From assembly GCF_039634365.2 (NCBI RefSeq), contig NZ_CP155079.2, positions 1,116,001-1,180,000 on the forward strand: a DNA stretch of 64,000 nucleotides, in the 5' to 3' direction. This document shows positions 25,714-34,836 of the stretch, one piece after another; within the stretch, counting starts at the first letter, position 1, and each line of letters opens with the position of its first letter. The notes beneath the pieces are model-generated. The model saw nothing but the letters and a program-made list of their open reading frames with translations. It did no database searches and was not told where the DNA came from. Both the position numbers and the translations under genes were made by a program. The stretch comes from Mucilaginibacter sp. PAMB04168 (GTDB lineage: Bacteria; Bacteroidota; Bacteroidia; Sphingobacteriales; Sphingobacteriaceae).

Positions 25714-28700
25714 ATGAGAAGACTATATACATTATTGATTTTAATCATCTGCTCGGTGCAGGTATGGGCCCAGCAGCAGGTGAGCGGAACGGTAAGCGAT
25801 GCAAAAGGTGCCTTACCCGGCGTAACCATATTTGAAAAAGGTATGCCGCAAAATGGTGCCATGGCTGATAACGATGGACGTTTTAAAATAACCTTGAAAG
25901 GTACAAGCGGTACGTTGGTTTTTAGCTTTGTAGGTTATTTAACTAAAGAGGTTAGAGTTACCGGCAGTAACCTTAACGTAACCTTAGCAGCCGATGCCAA
26001 GGGGCTTGAAGAAGTAGTAATTGTGGGCTATGGCACCCAAAAAAAGATAACCAACACAGGCGCGGTAAGTGCTATATCAGGTAAAGATATCAGGCAAACG
26101 CCTTCGGCCAGTTTGCAAAATACGCTGATGGGGCGGGTGCCGGGTATAACCACGCAACAACAATCGGGCAGGCCCGGTGCCGATGGCGCCAGCATTCGCA
26201 TACGTGGTATCAGCACTTATGGCGAGGGCGGCGGTAACCCGCTTATCATTGTTGATGATGTAGAATATCCTGGCCCGATAAGCGAGATTGACGCCGACCA
26301 GGTAGAAACCATATCAGTTTTAAAAGATGCGGCCACTACCTCCGTTTATGGGGTTAAAGGTGCAAACGGCGTTATCCTGATTACTACGCGCCGTGGTAAA
26401 GCTGGCGGTGCTAAAATGACGTTACGGAGCGAACTGGGCTTTCAGGTGCCAACAAAGTTACCCCAGTATTTGGACTCTTATGAAAGCGCCCGTTTAACCA
26501 ACGTCGCTTTAGTAGGTGACGGTGGTACCCCGCGTTTTACCAATGCCGATTTAGAAGCTTTTAGAACAGGAAGCGACCCCTACGGCCATCCCAATATTGA
26601 CTGGCTTAAAGAATTGCTCAGACCCAACACCATTCAAAGCCGCACTAACCTCAACATACAAGGTGGTACTGAAAAAATGAAGTACTTTATTGCAGGTGCT
26701 TATTTGTATCAGAATGGTGTAGTAAAGGATTTCGGGTCGCCAGATGATATCCAGAATAACTATTACTACAAGCGTTACAATTTTAGGTCCAACCTCGATG
26801 TGCAGCTTACCAAAACATTATTACTCAACTTTGACTTATCCGGCAATTTTGGAGAGCAGAATGTGCCACACAGCTTGGGTAAAAATGGTGCCTTTACCAA
26901 TAATATATTTTTAGAGATAAAAGATTATACGTCATTGCCGCCATTTGCTTATCAAATCTATAATCCTGATAGAAGCTATAGTTATAATCCGGCTTATCCT
27001 ACCAATATCGTTGGCCGTTTGGCAACCGGCGGTTACGAGCGCGATTACAATACCGATATTTTATCGAACATAAAGCTTACACAAAAATTGGATTTCATCA
27101 CCAAGGGATTATCGGTCAGAGCGCTTATTGCCTATAATTCGAGATACGGTTATGCTCGTGATTTAACCCGCACCTACTTTCCTTCTTATATCTACAATCC
27201 GGCAACCGGTAAATATACACCCTATAATAACGGGTCGGCTTATGTAACCCGGCTCGAAAATTTAAGTTTGGCTTACAGTGCCAATGCCAATGCTTATAAG
27301 CGGCTAAATACACAGTTTTCATTAAACTATGATAATAAGTTTGGCGATCACCGTATTTATGGTTTAGCATTATTTAACCAATACAGTAACGTACCAACTA
27401 GGGCAACATCCACAGCCACCTATGTAGATGTGCCTATTAACTTTAGAGGCGCAACCGGCCGTATTGGTTATGATTACAAACAACGGTATCTATTAGAATT
27501 TAACGGCGCCTATAATGGTTCCAGCCAGTTTCCTTCAAATAGCCGATTCGGATTTTTCCCGTCTGTTTCGGCCGGTTGGAACATTGCCGAAGAAAGCTTC
27601 ATGAAAAACAGTAAGGCGTTGGATTTTATTGGTTTGCTCAAGTTAAGAGGATCTTATGGTTTGGTAGGTAGCGATGCTTTTACAGTTAGTGGTGATTACG
27701 CCTATCTGCAAACGTACCCACGCAGCGGCAGCGCCAATATTGGCGAAACACCTAACGCCATTACACCAATTGTAGAAGGTCCGGCCGGGTCTGACATTAC
27801 CTGGGAAAAAGAGCGTCAGCTAAACATTGGTATAGATATGACCTTATTTGATAACAAACTTAACATTACGGCTGATGTGTTTAACCGTAACCGATATGAT
27901 ATTTTAACCACCCGGCGCGATATTCCGGCTTTATTTGGTAACACAACCAACGCTGTTAACATAGGCCGGGTACGTAACAGGGGTTTTGAGGTGGATGCCC
28001 GTTATAACGGAAAAGCCGGTAAAGTAAACTACTTTGTGAGTGCTAATATATCAGTGGCCAAAAACAAAATCTTATACCAGTCTGAACCTAACCCGGCATA
28101 TCCGTGGTTATCGTTAACCGGCTATCCGGTGGGTAGTATTTTGGGTTATAACTGGATAGGGTATTATCAAAGTGCCGACGAAATAGCCAATCCTAGTGTG
28201 CCTAAGCCGGTAAGTTCGGTAGTAGTTAAGCCAGGCGATTTAAAATACGCTGACTTAAACGGAGATGGTATTATTGATGTAAACGATCGTACAGTACTGC
28301 AATATCCAAACCTGCCCAATACTATTTTAGGTATGACTTTCGGATTTACTTACCGTAATTTCAGCTTTTCCAGCACGCTGCAAAGCGGTCTGAATTATAG
28401 CCTGCAGGGCGGATCGGCCGAGGTAAACCCGTTCCAGAATAATTTCCGGAAACTGCACTTAGATTACTGGACGCCTGAAAATACGAATCCCAGTTATCCA
28501 CGTTTAACCGCCGTTTCTAACAGTTTGAATAATGCGCTTAGCTACGTGTCCGATTATTGGTACCGCCGCAGCGATTACCTGCGCCTTAAAACAGCCGAAA
28601 TTTCTTACAGTTTACCCACTGCATTAATTAAGAAGCTGCATGTACTGGAAGGCGCCCGTATTTACGCCAACGGTTATAATCTATTCACCGTAGCGCTAAA

Positions 28701-28809
28701 GGGCAAGAGCAAGTTTGATATAGACCCCGAATCGGTTTCGGGTACAGGCAACGAGGGTACATATCCTCAGCAAAAAATTTATAATCTGGGTATTCAGTTA
28801 TCATTTTAA
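25714..28809 (+). CDS. SusC/RagA-family TonB-dependent receptor
   Basis: About 1031 residues in full SusC layout: signal peptide ending VWAQ (residue 20), CarboxypepD_reg-like domain at about 22-100, a plug beginning EEVVIVGYGTQKK with the SusC signature IRIRGIS and ISVLKDAATTSVYG, then the barrel ending in an aromatic strand. An upstream in-frame ATG at 25684 overlaps the susD stop; the ATG at 25714 begins a normal signal peptide (MRRLYTLLIL) and is preferred. It is the second SusC of this operon and pairs with the SusD 10 bases downstream. Confidence 0.95.
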   Translation: MRRLYTLLILIICSVQVWAQQQVSGTVSDAKGALPGVTIFEKGMPQNGAMADNDGRFKITLKGTSGTLVFSFVGYLTKEVRVTGSNLNVTLAADAKGLEEVVIVGYGTQKKITNTGAVSAISGKDIRQTPSASLQNTLMGRVPGITTQQQSGRPGADGASIRIRGISTYGEGGGNPLIIVDDVEYPGPISEIDADQVETISVLKDAATTSVYGVKGANGVILITTRRGKAGGAKMTLRSELGFQVPTKLPQYLDSYESARLTNVALVGDGGTPRFTNADLEAFRTGSDPYGHPNIDWLKELLRPNTIQSRTNLNIQGGTEKMKYFIAGAYLYQNGVVKDFGSPDDIQNNYYYKRYNFRSNLDVQLTKTLLLNFDLSGNFGEQNVPHSLGKNGAFTNNIFLEIKDYTSLPPFAYQIYNPDRSYSYNPAYPTNIVGRLATGGYERDYNTDILSNIKLTQKLDFITKGLSVRALIAYNSRYGYARDLTRTYFPSYIYNPATGKYTPYNNGSAYVTRLENLSLAYSANANAYKRLNTQFSLNYDNKFGDHRIYGLALFNQYSNVPTRATSTATYVDVPINFRGATGRIGYDYKQRYLLEFNGAYNGSSQFPSNSRFGFFPSVSAGWNIAEESFMKNSKALDFIGLLKLRGSYGLVGSDAFTVSGDYAYLQTYPRSGSANIGETPNAITPIVEGPAGSDITWEKERQLNIGIDMTLFDNKLNITADVFNRNRYDILTTRRDIPALFGNTTNAVNIGRVRNRGFEVDARYNGKAGKVNYFVSANISVAKNKILYQSEPNPAYPWLSLTGYPVGSILGYNWIGYYQSADEIANPSVPKPVSSVVVKPGDLKYADLNGDGIIDVNDRTVLQYPNLPNTILGMTFGFTYRNFSFSSTLQSGLNYSLQGGSAEVNPFQNNFRKLHLDYWTPENTNPSYPRLTAVSNSLNNALSYVSDYWYRRSDYLRLKTAEISYSLPTALIKKLHVLEGARIYANGYNLFTVALKGKSKFDIDPESVSGTGNEGTYPQQKIYNLGIQLSF

Positions 28810-28819
28810 AAGTGAGATC

Positions 28820-30568
28820 ATGAGAAAGTATCTTTTATATATAGCAATTGCCGGGGTAGTAGCGGCTTTTTTCTCTTCATGCAGCAAAACAGGTATTCTC
28901 GACCCGAAATCGACTACGGATCTGAATAACGAAACTGTTTTTGCAGACAGTAGCCGAACTATTGATTTCTTGTTTAACCTTTATGCCGATGCCGGTTACA
29001 CCTTTTCGTGGCGGCGTTTCTCGAACACAGCCAGCCTGGCCGAAGGTTCTGATGAGGCACATGGCAGCTATAATGGCCCTACCATCGTATATGTGATGGT
29101 GCTGAATGGCTCATTAAATGCACAAAGTACCAGCCCGTACGCAGATGCATGGACCACTGCCTATGAACGTATACGGTCAGCTAACGTATACCTTGCTAAT
29201 GTGGATAAAAGCCCCATATCTGCCGCTTTAAAAGCACAGTCAAAAGCCGAAGCCCGATGCTTACGGGCTTGGTATTATTCGGTACTTATCAAAAATTTTG
29301 GTGGTGTACCATTGCTGGCTGACAAAGTGTTTGGCGCTGCAGATGTGATAGATGTGCCCCGCAACTCTTACGATGAATGTGTTAAATACATTGTGTCAGA
29401 GCTTGATGCAGCCAGTCAGGTATTACCGGTTAATTATACAGCGGCTATTGATTATGGCAGAGTGACCAAAGGTGTTTGTCTGGCTATCAAGTCGAGGGTA
29501 TTGTTGTTTGCGGCAAGTCCGCTCTTTAATGGCGGTAATATAGGCAAAACGCCGGAACAGCGTCGCGTGGTAGGTTACGAGTCTTATGATGCCAGCCGCT
29601 GGCAGTTGGCTGCCGATGCTGCCAAAGCGGTAATGGACTTAAATGTATATTCACTACATGAAGATAATGCCACGGCGCCTGGCTATGGTTTTTCTAAGGT
29701 GTTTTTAATGCGTAAAAACAGTGAATACATCTTCAGCGGCATGCAGGGGCTTAACAAACTACTCGAAACCAATTTTGCACCGCGTACGCGCAGCACCTTT
29801 TCAGCAACTCCACGGGCAGTGCCATCACAAAATTTAGCTGAAGCGTTTGGTATGCGTAATGGCAAAGCCATTACTGATCAAACTTCGGGCTATGATGATA
29901 AAAATCCGTTTGTTAATCGTGACCCTCGTTTTAACTATACATTCATTTACAATGGGTCGCTATGGTATTTAGGCAGTGCAGCCAGCAAACAACCGGTTTA
30001 CACTTACGTAGGTGCACCTACAGACGGGTACGGGCAGATTGTTTATTCCACCGGGTATTTCTGGCGCAAAATGATGGACGAGAATACCTCTGGATCCAGC
30101 GGAGCAAATACCGAACGTTGCCTGCCACTCATCAGGTATGCCGAAATTTTGATGAACTATGCCGAAGCCAAAAATGAATTGGGCGATGTAAGTGCCGCTT
30201 ATGATCAAATTAAAATAATAAGAAAACGGGCCGGAATATTGCCAGGCGCTGACGGTTTGTATGGGCTTAAGCCTAACATGACGCAAGCAGAAATGCGCCA
30301 GCAGATTTATAATGAAAAGATGGTGGAATTTGCCTGGGAAGATCATCGCTATTTTGATGTGCGCCGTTGGAAAATAGCGCCTCAAACTCAAAACGTCGTG
30401 CTTAAAGCTATGAAGATTACCCGGGTTAACGCCAGCAGTTATACCTATGAAGTGGTGCCGGTTAATGCTAATAGCCAACACATTTTTAACGAAGCCAATT
30501 ATTTCTTTCCCATCATGCAGTCTGAGATATCAAAAGTTCCTCAGCTGATTCAAAATCCAGGTTATTAA
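28820..30568 (+). CDS. SusD/RagB-family surface lipoprotein
   Basis: A 582-residue lipoprotein, lipobox FSSC (cysteine 21). SusD helices: TAYERIRSANVYLANV, EARCLRAWYYSVLIKNFGGVPLL, KSRVLLFAASPLFNGG, and a C-terminal EKMVEFAWEDHRYFDVRRW. It binds glycan at the cell surface with the adjacent SusC. Its stop overlaps the GH16 start by one base (TAATG), giving translational coupling. It shows the most usual SusD length and sequence in the window. Confidence 0.95.
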   Translation: MRKYLLYIAIAGVVAAFFSSCSKTGILDPKSTTDLNNETVFADSSRTIDFLFNLYADAGYTFSWRRFSNTASLAEGSDEAHGSYNGPTIVYVMVLNGSLNAQSTSPYADAWTTAYERIRSANVYLANVDKSPISAALKAQSKAEARCLRAWYYSVLIKNFGGVPLLADKVFGAADVIDVPRNSYDECVKYIVSELDAASQVLPVNYTAAIDYGRVTKGVCLAIKSRVLLFAASPLFNGGNIGKTPEQRRVVGYESYDASRWQLAADAAKAVMDLNVYSLHEDNATAPGYGFSKVFLMRKNSEYIFSGMQGLNKLLETNFAPRTRSTFSATPRAVPSQNLAEAFGMRNGKAITDQTSGYDDKNPFVNRDPRFNYTFIYNGSLWYLGSAASKQPVYTYVGAPTDGYGQIVYSTGYFWRKMMDENTSGSSGANTERCLPLIRYAEILMNYAEAKNELGDVSAAYDQIKIIRKRAGILPGADGLYGLKPNMTQAEMRQQIYNEKMVEFAWEDHRYFDVRRWKIAPQTQNVVLKAMKITRVNASSYTYEVVPVNANSQHIFNEANYFFPIMQSEISKVPQLIQNPGY

Positions 30569-31365
30569 TGACAGCTTCTATACGAAATAAGAGTGCGATA
30601 ATGATGGTCATGTTAGCATTTGCAGCGGTAATAGCTACAGCGCAGGTAACCGGTGTAAACCAACCTCCACAAGGTAATATGGCGGGCTGGACACAAGTGT
30701 TTTTGGAAGACTTTAAAACAGATGTTCCGTTAGGCGCCTTTCCGGGAAACGCTTATGGCAACAAATGGAGTGTATACAAAGACGGAACCGGAGTAACCAA
30801 CCGGCCGCCTACCGGCAAGTACTATCCTTCAAAAGTAATTAGTGTTAAAGATGGCATTCTACGAGAGGATCTGCATACTGAAGACGGTATCAGCATGTCG
30901 GCTGCAATAAGTCCCCTCAAGGATGGAGCTTACTTAAGTCAGTTGTATGGTAAGTACAGCGTGCGGTTTAAGTATGTAGCAGCACCAGGCTACAAGTATG
31001 CCTGGTTGCTTTGGCCCAAAAGCAACAACTGGAATGATGGTGAGATAGATTTTGCAGAGGGGCATGATCAAAACGCATCAGCAGCTTTTTTACATTTTGA
31101 AGGCGCGCCACGTAAGCAAGACGAATTCAAAATACCCGAAGTGGATATGAGCCAATGGCACACCTTCAGTTGCGAGTGGACGCCCGGAAAAGTAGTTTTC
31201 AAATTAGACGATAAGATATTCGGCACTTCTGAAAGAGCGGAAGTCCCCACTAAACCTATGCGCATGACCTTGCAATCCGAGTCGTGCGTGGGTTCACCGT
31301 GTCCTGACGCAGGCGCACGGGGCCTGGTTGAAATTGATTGGGTTGCCATATATGCCAAGCAATGA
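30568..31365 (+). CDS. GH16-family glycoside hydrolase
   Basis: A 265-residue secreted protein with a signal peptide ending ATAQ. It is a single jelly-roll domain with the GH16 catalytic signature E-I-D-F-A-E at residues 159-164 (nucleophile Glu159, Asp161, acid/base Glu164), preceded by WLLWPKSNNWNDG and followed by WHTFSCEWTPGKVVFKLDD. GH16 enzymes cut beta-1,3- or beta-1,4-linked glucans and galactans, including rhizobial succinoglycan (ExoK, ExsH). The exact specificity is not visible. No lipobox is seen, so it is probably periplasmic or released. It is embedded in the operon, overlapping genes on both sides. Confidence 0.92.
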   Translation: MTASIRNKSAIMMVMLAFAAVIATAQVTGVNQPPQGNMAGWTQVFLEDFKTDVPLGAFPGNAYGNKWSVYKDGTGVTNRPPTGKYYPSKVISVKDGILREDLHTEDGISMSAAISPLKDGAYLSQLYGKYSVRFKYVAAPGYKYAWLLWPKSNNWNDGEIDFAEGHDQNASAAFLHFEGAPRKQDEFKIPEVDMSQWHTFSCEWTPGKVVFKLDDKIFGTSERAEVPTKPMRMTLQSESCVGSPCPDAGARGLVEIDWVAIYAKQ

Positions 31366-32201
31366 AAAAGCTGCTATTATACCTTTTCTTATTTATTCAA
31401 TTGAGTAACCGCGCTAATGCGCAGGAATTGATGGTGATCAAATCAGCCTACCTGCACGTGAACGATACCGTTCGTTTGTATAAACCCAAACAGTATGCGC
31501 ATGGGCAAACCTATCCTACCGTTATCTTGCTGCATGGGCATGGCGGCAACTACAAGGCATGGGGATACCTGGCTAACTTACAAAACCTGGCCGACGAATA
31601 CGGGTTTATTATAGCCTGCCCCGACGGTTTACGCAGCAGTTGGTTCATGAATGCGCCCGACAAAAACGGTATGCAGTGGGAGAGCTTTTTTATAAACGAG
31701 TTTTTCCCCGAACTGAAACGCAAAGCCAGCGTAGATACAGGTAAAGTTTTTATTACCGGTAACAGCATGGGCGGGCATGGCGCTATGTGGCTTTTTCTGA
31801 GGCACCCAAACCTGTTTTTAAGTGCAGGGAGCACCTCCGGCGTACTTAACCTGCGCTATTCATCTTACAAGAACAAAAGCTTATCCGAAATACTGGGTAC
31901 TTATGCCGAAAATAACAAGCAGTTTGATGAGTATTCAAGCATCAACCAGCTAACAGCAGAAAAGGTAGGGGGCAAATATTTGATTTTTGACTGCGGCACC
32001 GAAGACTACCTGTATCCAGCCAACAAAAAGTTTAGAGAGCGGTGTGACTCGCTAAAAATAAAAGCGCTGTTTAGCGCCCAGCCCGGACGCCACCAACCTA
32101 ATTACTGGAAATATACTATCCTCAACCACTTCAGATTTTTTTCGGCACTGGTAAAAAAAAAATTGCCCGATCAGGACTATGTGAAACCGGTTAAACCATA
32201 A
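31362..32201 (+). CDS. Alpha/beta-hydrolase esterase (esterase D/CE1-like)
   Basis: About 279 residues with a signal peptide ending NAQE. An alpha/beta-hydrolase fold is shown by VILLHGHGG (oxyanion region), the nucleophile elbow GNSMGGHG (serine 135), DCGTEDY (aspartate) and GRHQPNYW (histidine). It resembles CE1-type esterases that remove acyl groups from polysaccharides. The start at 31362 overlaps the GH16 stop as ATGA; an earlier in-frame ATG at 31338 would spoil the signal peptide. The locus also has a CE6-type esterase, so the substrate is probably acylated. Confidence 0.87.
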   Translation: MKKLLLYLFLFIQLSNRANAQELMVIKSAYLHVNDTVRLYKPKQYAHGQTYPTVILLHGHGGNYKAWGYLANLQNLADEYGFIIACPDGLRSSWFMNAPDKNGMQWESFFINEFFPELKRKASVDTGKVFITGNSMGGHGAMWLFLRHPNLFLSAGSTSGVLNLRYSSYKNKSLSEILGTYAENNKQFDEYSSINQLTAEKVGGKYLIFDCGTEDYLYPANKKFRERCDSLKIKALFSAQPGRHQPNYWKYTILNHFRFFSALVKKKLPDQDYVKPVKP

Positions 32202-32208
32202 AATATAC

Positions 32209-33582
32209 ATGTCAGTAAACAGAAGACAATTTATTGAAACATCTGGCAAAGCGCTGGCAGGTACTTTTCTGTTACCTCATGCCGCTCTTTCAGCGATAAA
32301 AGAACCAAACAATGGTATGCAAACGGATGCCTTGGAATCGGTAAAAGCTATGGCGCCTAAACGTATCTTGTTGCGTTCGGCTTGGGCGGTTTCAAACATT
32401 GGTGATATCGGCCATACGCCTGGCACACTGCATGTATTGGAAGAGTACCTGCCTGATGCTGAGATTACCTTATGGCCGGTTATCATAAATGCCGAGGTTG
32501 AAAGCATGCTGCTCCGGCGCTTTCCCAAATTAAAGATTATCAAAGGTACACTAACCTCTGGGGAAGGAGCACCCTTAAATTCTGATATTTTACAGGCCTT
32601 TGAGCAGACCGATTTCTTTTTATATAACTCGGGCATGCACTTTAATTACGGACTATTTAACTATGAATGGAATGGTTTAATGGGTTTAATGAGCCAGTTC
32701 TTCATTTGCCAGAAGCTGGGTAAGCCTTATGGCATGTTTGGTCATTCGTTTGACTTATGGGCCCAGCCCAGCCCTTATGTATTTGCATCCGTGCTTAACA
32801 AAGCCGCTTTTATTTATTGCCGCGATGGGGAATCGTTAAAGTATATCAAGGAAAATGGTATTAAAGCGCCAGTAATGGAGTTTGGCCCCGATGGATGCTT
32901 CGGCATTGATACTCTTGACGAGCCGAAAGGCTTAGCCTATTTAAAAGCAAATGGTTTGCAGGACAATGATTTCATGGCGCTCATCATCCGAAGTTATACA
33001 CCTAAACCCGAAGCTACCGCAAACAACAAGGATAAATTAAACCCCTACCAACCTACGCCCGAACAGCAGGAGTTGGACCGTGAGCGTTTTGCCAAAATTA
33101 ATGCATTGGTTACCGCCTGGGTACGCCAAACAAAAAAGAAAGTTTTGTTGGCTCCCGAAGCCTTTAAAGAAATTACGGCAGCCAAAGCCTTGGTGTACGA
33201 CCAGCAGCCTGATGACGTAAAGCCCTACTTGGTTCACCGCCATGAGTTTTGGAATGCTGATGAAGCACTATCGGTTTATAAAAGGGCCCGGGTAGTGATG
33301 GGAATGGAGCCGCATTCGCTCATTATGGCTTTGGCTGTAGGCGTGCCCGTCATACATACATGCCCATTTAGCTTTGGTAAAAAGGGCTGGATGTTTAGAG
33401 ATATTGGCCTGCCTGAGTGGCTGTTCGATATAGATAAGGACGACACCGCTACTATGCAGCAAGCCTTATTTCATATTCATAATAATTACACGGCAGCACG
33501 CAACAAAGCTGCCAAGGCCATGCAGTTTGTAAGGCAACGGCAAAAAGATGCCATGCAGGTACTCAAATTATCTATCAAATAA
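32209..33582 (+). CDS. Polysaccharide pyruvyl transferase-family protein with Tat signal
   Basis: A 457-residue protein with an N-terminal NRRQF twin-arginine motif and hydrophobic stretch (AGTFLLP), so probably folded before export to the periplasm. The rest matches the PS_pyruv_trans family (PF04230): NIGDIGHTPGTLHVL near residue 65-80, FFLYNSGMHFNYG near 140, FIYCRDGESLKYIKENG near 200-220, and a late GMEPHSLIMALAVGVPVI. Known members attach pyruvate ketals to exopolysaccharide using PEP, which is cytoplasmic, so a periplasmic member in a degradation locus is odd. It may instead handle pyruvylated sugars or be a repurposed fold. Neighbours on both sides are 3-7 bases away. Confidence 0.82.
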   Translation: MSVNRRQFIETSGKALAGTFLLPHAALSAIKEPNNGMQTDALESVKAMAPKRILLRSAWAVSNIGDIGHTPGTLHVLEEYLPDAEITLWPVIINAEVESMLLRRFPKLKIIKGTLTSGEGAPLNSDILQAFEQTDFFLYNSGMHFNYGLFNYEWNGLMGLMSQFFICQKLGKPYGMFGHSFDLWAQPSPYVFASVLNKAAFIYCRDGESLKYIKENGIKAPVMEFGPDGCFGIDTLDEPKGLAYLKANGLQDNDFMALIIRSYTPKPEATANNKDKLNPYQPTPEQQELDRERFAKINALVTAWVRQTKKKVLLAPEAFKEITAAKALVYDQQPDDVKPYLVHRHEFWNADEALSVYKRARVVMGMEPHSLIMALAVGVPVIHTCPFSFGKKGWMFRDIGLPEWLFDIDKDDTATMQQALFHIHNNYTAARNKAAKAMQFVRQRQKDAMQVLKLSIK

Positions 33583-33585
33583 AAA

Positions 33586-34836
33586 ATGGAATTAGTAGAG
33601 GTTGAAACCAAAATAACAGACAAGCGCATATGGCCATTGCTATTGCAAGCGCCGGTTATAGTAGCGGCGCTGGGCTATTTTGTTGATATATACGATTTGT
33701 TGCTTTTTAGTATTGTACGTATTTCCAGTTTACAAGGTATAGGTGTGGCCAGCACCAACATGATGAATGACGGTATTTTATTGATAAACGTACAAATGAT
33801 AGGTTTGCTGTTGGGTGGCATATTATGGGGTATACTGGGTGATAAAAAGGGCAGGCTTTCTGTACTGTTTGGCTCTATACTTATTTATTCTGTTGCTAAC
33901 ATAATGAATGGTATGGTTACCAGCATTACACAATATGCCATATTGCGTTTTGTTGCCGGTGTGGGCCTTGCCGGCGAGCTTGGGGCAGGCATAACGCTGG
34001 TAGCCGAAATTTTACCTAAAAAGGTGCGGGGTTACGGTACGGCTATGGTAGCTTCAGTAGGTTTATTGGGCGCCGTATTAGCTTACTTCGTAGCTAAGTA
34101 TTTTGACTGGCGAACAACTTATTACATTGGCGGCGGCTTAGGCATGCTATTGCTGCTGTTACGCATAAGCGTTGCCGAATCTCATTTATACCAGGCTACC
34201 CAGCAGGCCAAAGTAGAAAAAGGCAACATCCTGATTTTGTTTACCAGTGCCAAGCGATTTTTTAAATACATACGCTGTATTGCCATAGGGTTGCCTATAT
34301 GGTTCGTTATTGGTATCCTGATCACCTTTTCGCCCGAGCTGAGCCACGCTATGGGGCTTTCCTTCGCGGCAAGTTCTGGCACTGCTGTAATGTACTGCTA
34401 TATAGGTATGGCCATTGGCGATATTAGTAGCGGGCTGGTTAGCCAGTATTTGAACAGCCGTAAAAAAGCAGTGGCGCTTTTTATGGCGTTTACGATGATC
34501 AGTATTGCGCTTTATCTTACTTTTTCATCAGCCAGCTCCACTTACTTCTATGCAATATGCCTGGTTGGCGGTTTTTCAATTGGGTTTTGGGCCATGTTTG
34601 TTACCATCGCGGCCGAACAGTTTGGCACCAACCTGCGATCAACCGTAGCTACTACGGTGCCCAATTTTGTACGGGGCGCTGTAGTGCCGCTTACTTACTT
34701 TTTTCAGCAATTGGGTACGGCCACCAACTTGGTTACCAGCGCCTGGATAGTGGGATTGGTAACCCTGGCGTTGGCAGCCTTGGCGCTATGGCAAATGGAA
34801 GAAACTTTTGGCAAAGATTTAAACTATACTGAATAA
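33586..34836 (+). CDS. Major facilitator superfamily sugar transporter
   Basis: A 416-residue inner-membrane protein with about 12 hydrophobic helices. The MFS motif between helices 2 and 3 is seen as GILGDKKGRLSVL near residue 80-92. GVGLAGELGAGITL near 125 and RGYGTAM near 147 resemble the sugar/metabolite symporter branch. It should bring the sugars or modified monosaccharides released in the periplasm into the cell. The gene lies 3 bases after the pyruvyl transferase gene and its stop overlaps the next start by one base (TAATG). The cargo is unknown. Confidence 0.9.
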   Translation: MELVEVETKITDKRIWPLLLQAPVIVAALGYFVDIYDLLLFSIVRISSLQGIGVASTNMMNDGILLINVQMIGLLLGGILWGILGDKKGRLSVLFGSILIYSVANIMNGMVTSITQYAILRFVAGVGLAGELGAGITLVAEILPKKVRGYGTAMVASVGLLGAVLAYFVAKYFDWRTTYYIGGGLGMLLLLLRISVAESHLYQATQQAKVEKGNILILFTSAKRFFKYIRCIAIGLPIWFVIGILITFSPELSHAMGLSFAASSGTAVMYCYIGMAIGDISSGLVSQYLNSRKKAVALFMAFTMISIALYLTFSSASSTYFYAICLVGGFSIGFWAMFVTIAAEQFGTNLRSTVATTVPNFVRGAVVPLTYFFQQLGTATNLVTSAWIVGLVTLALAALALWQMEETFGKDLNYTE

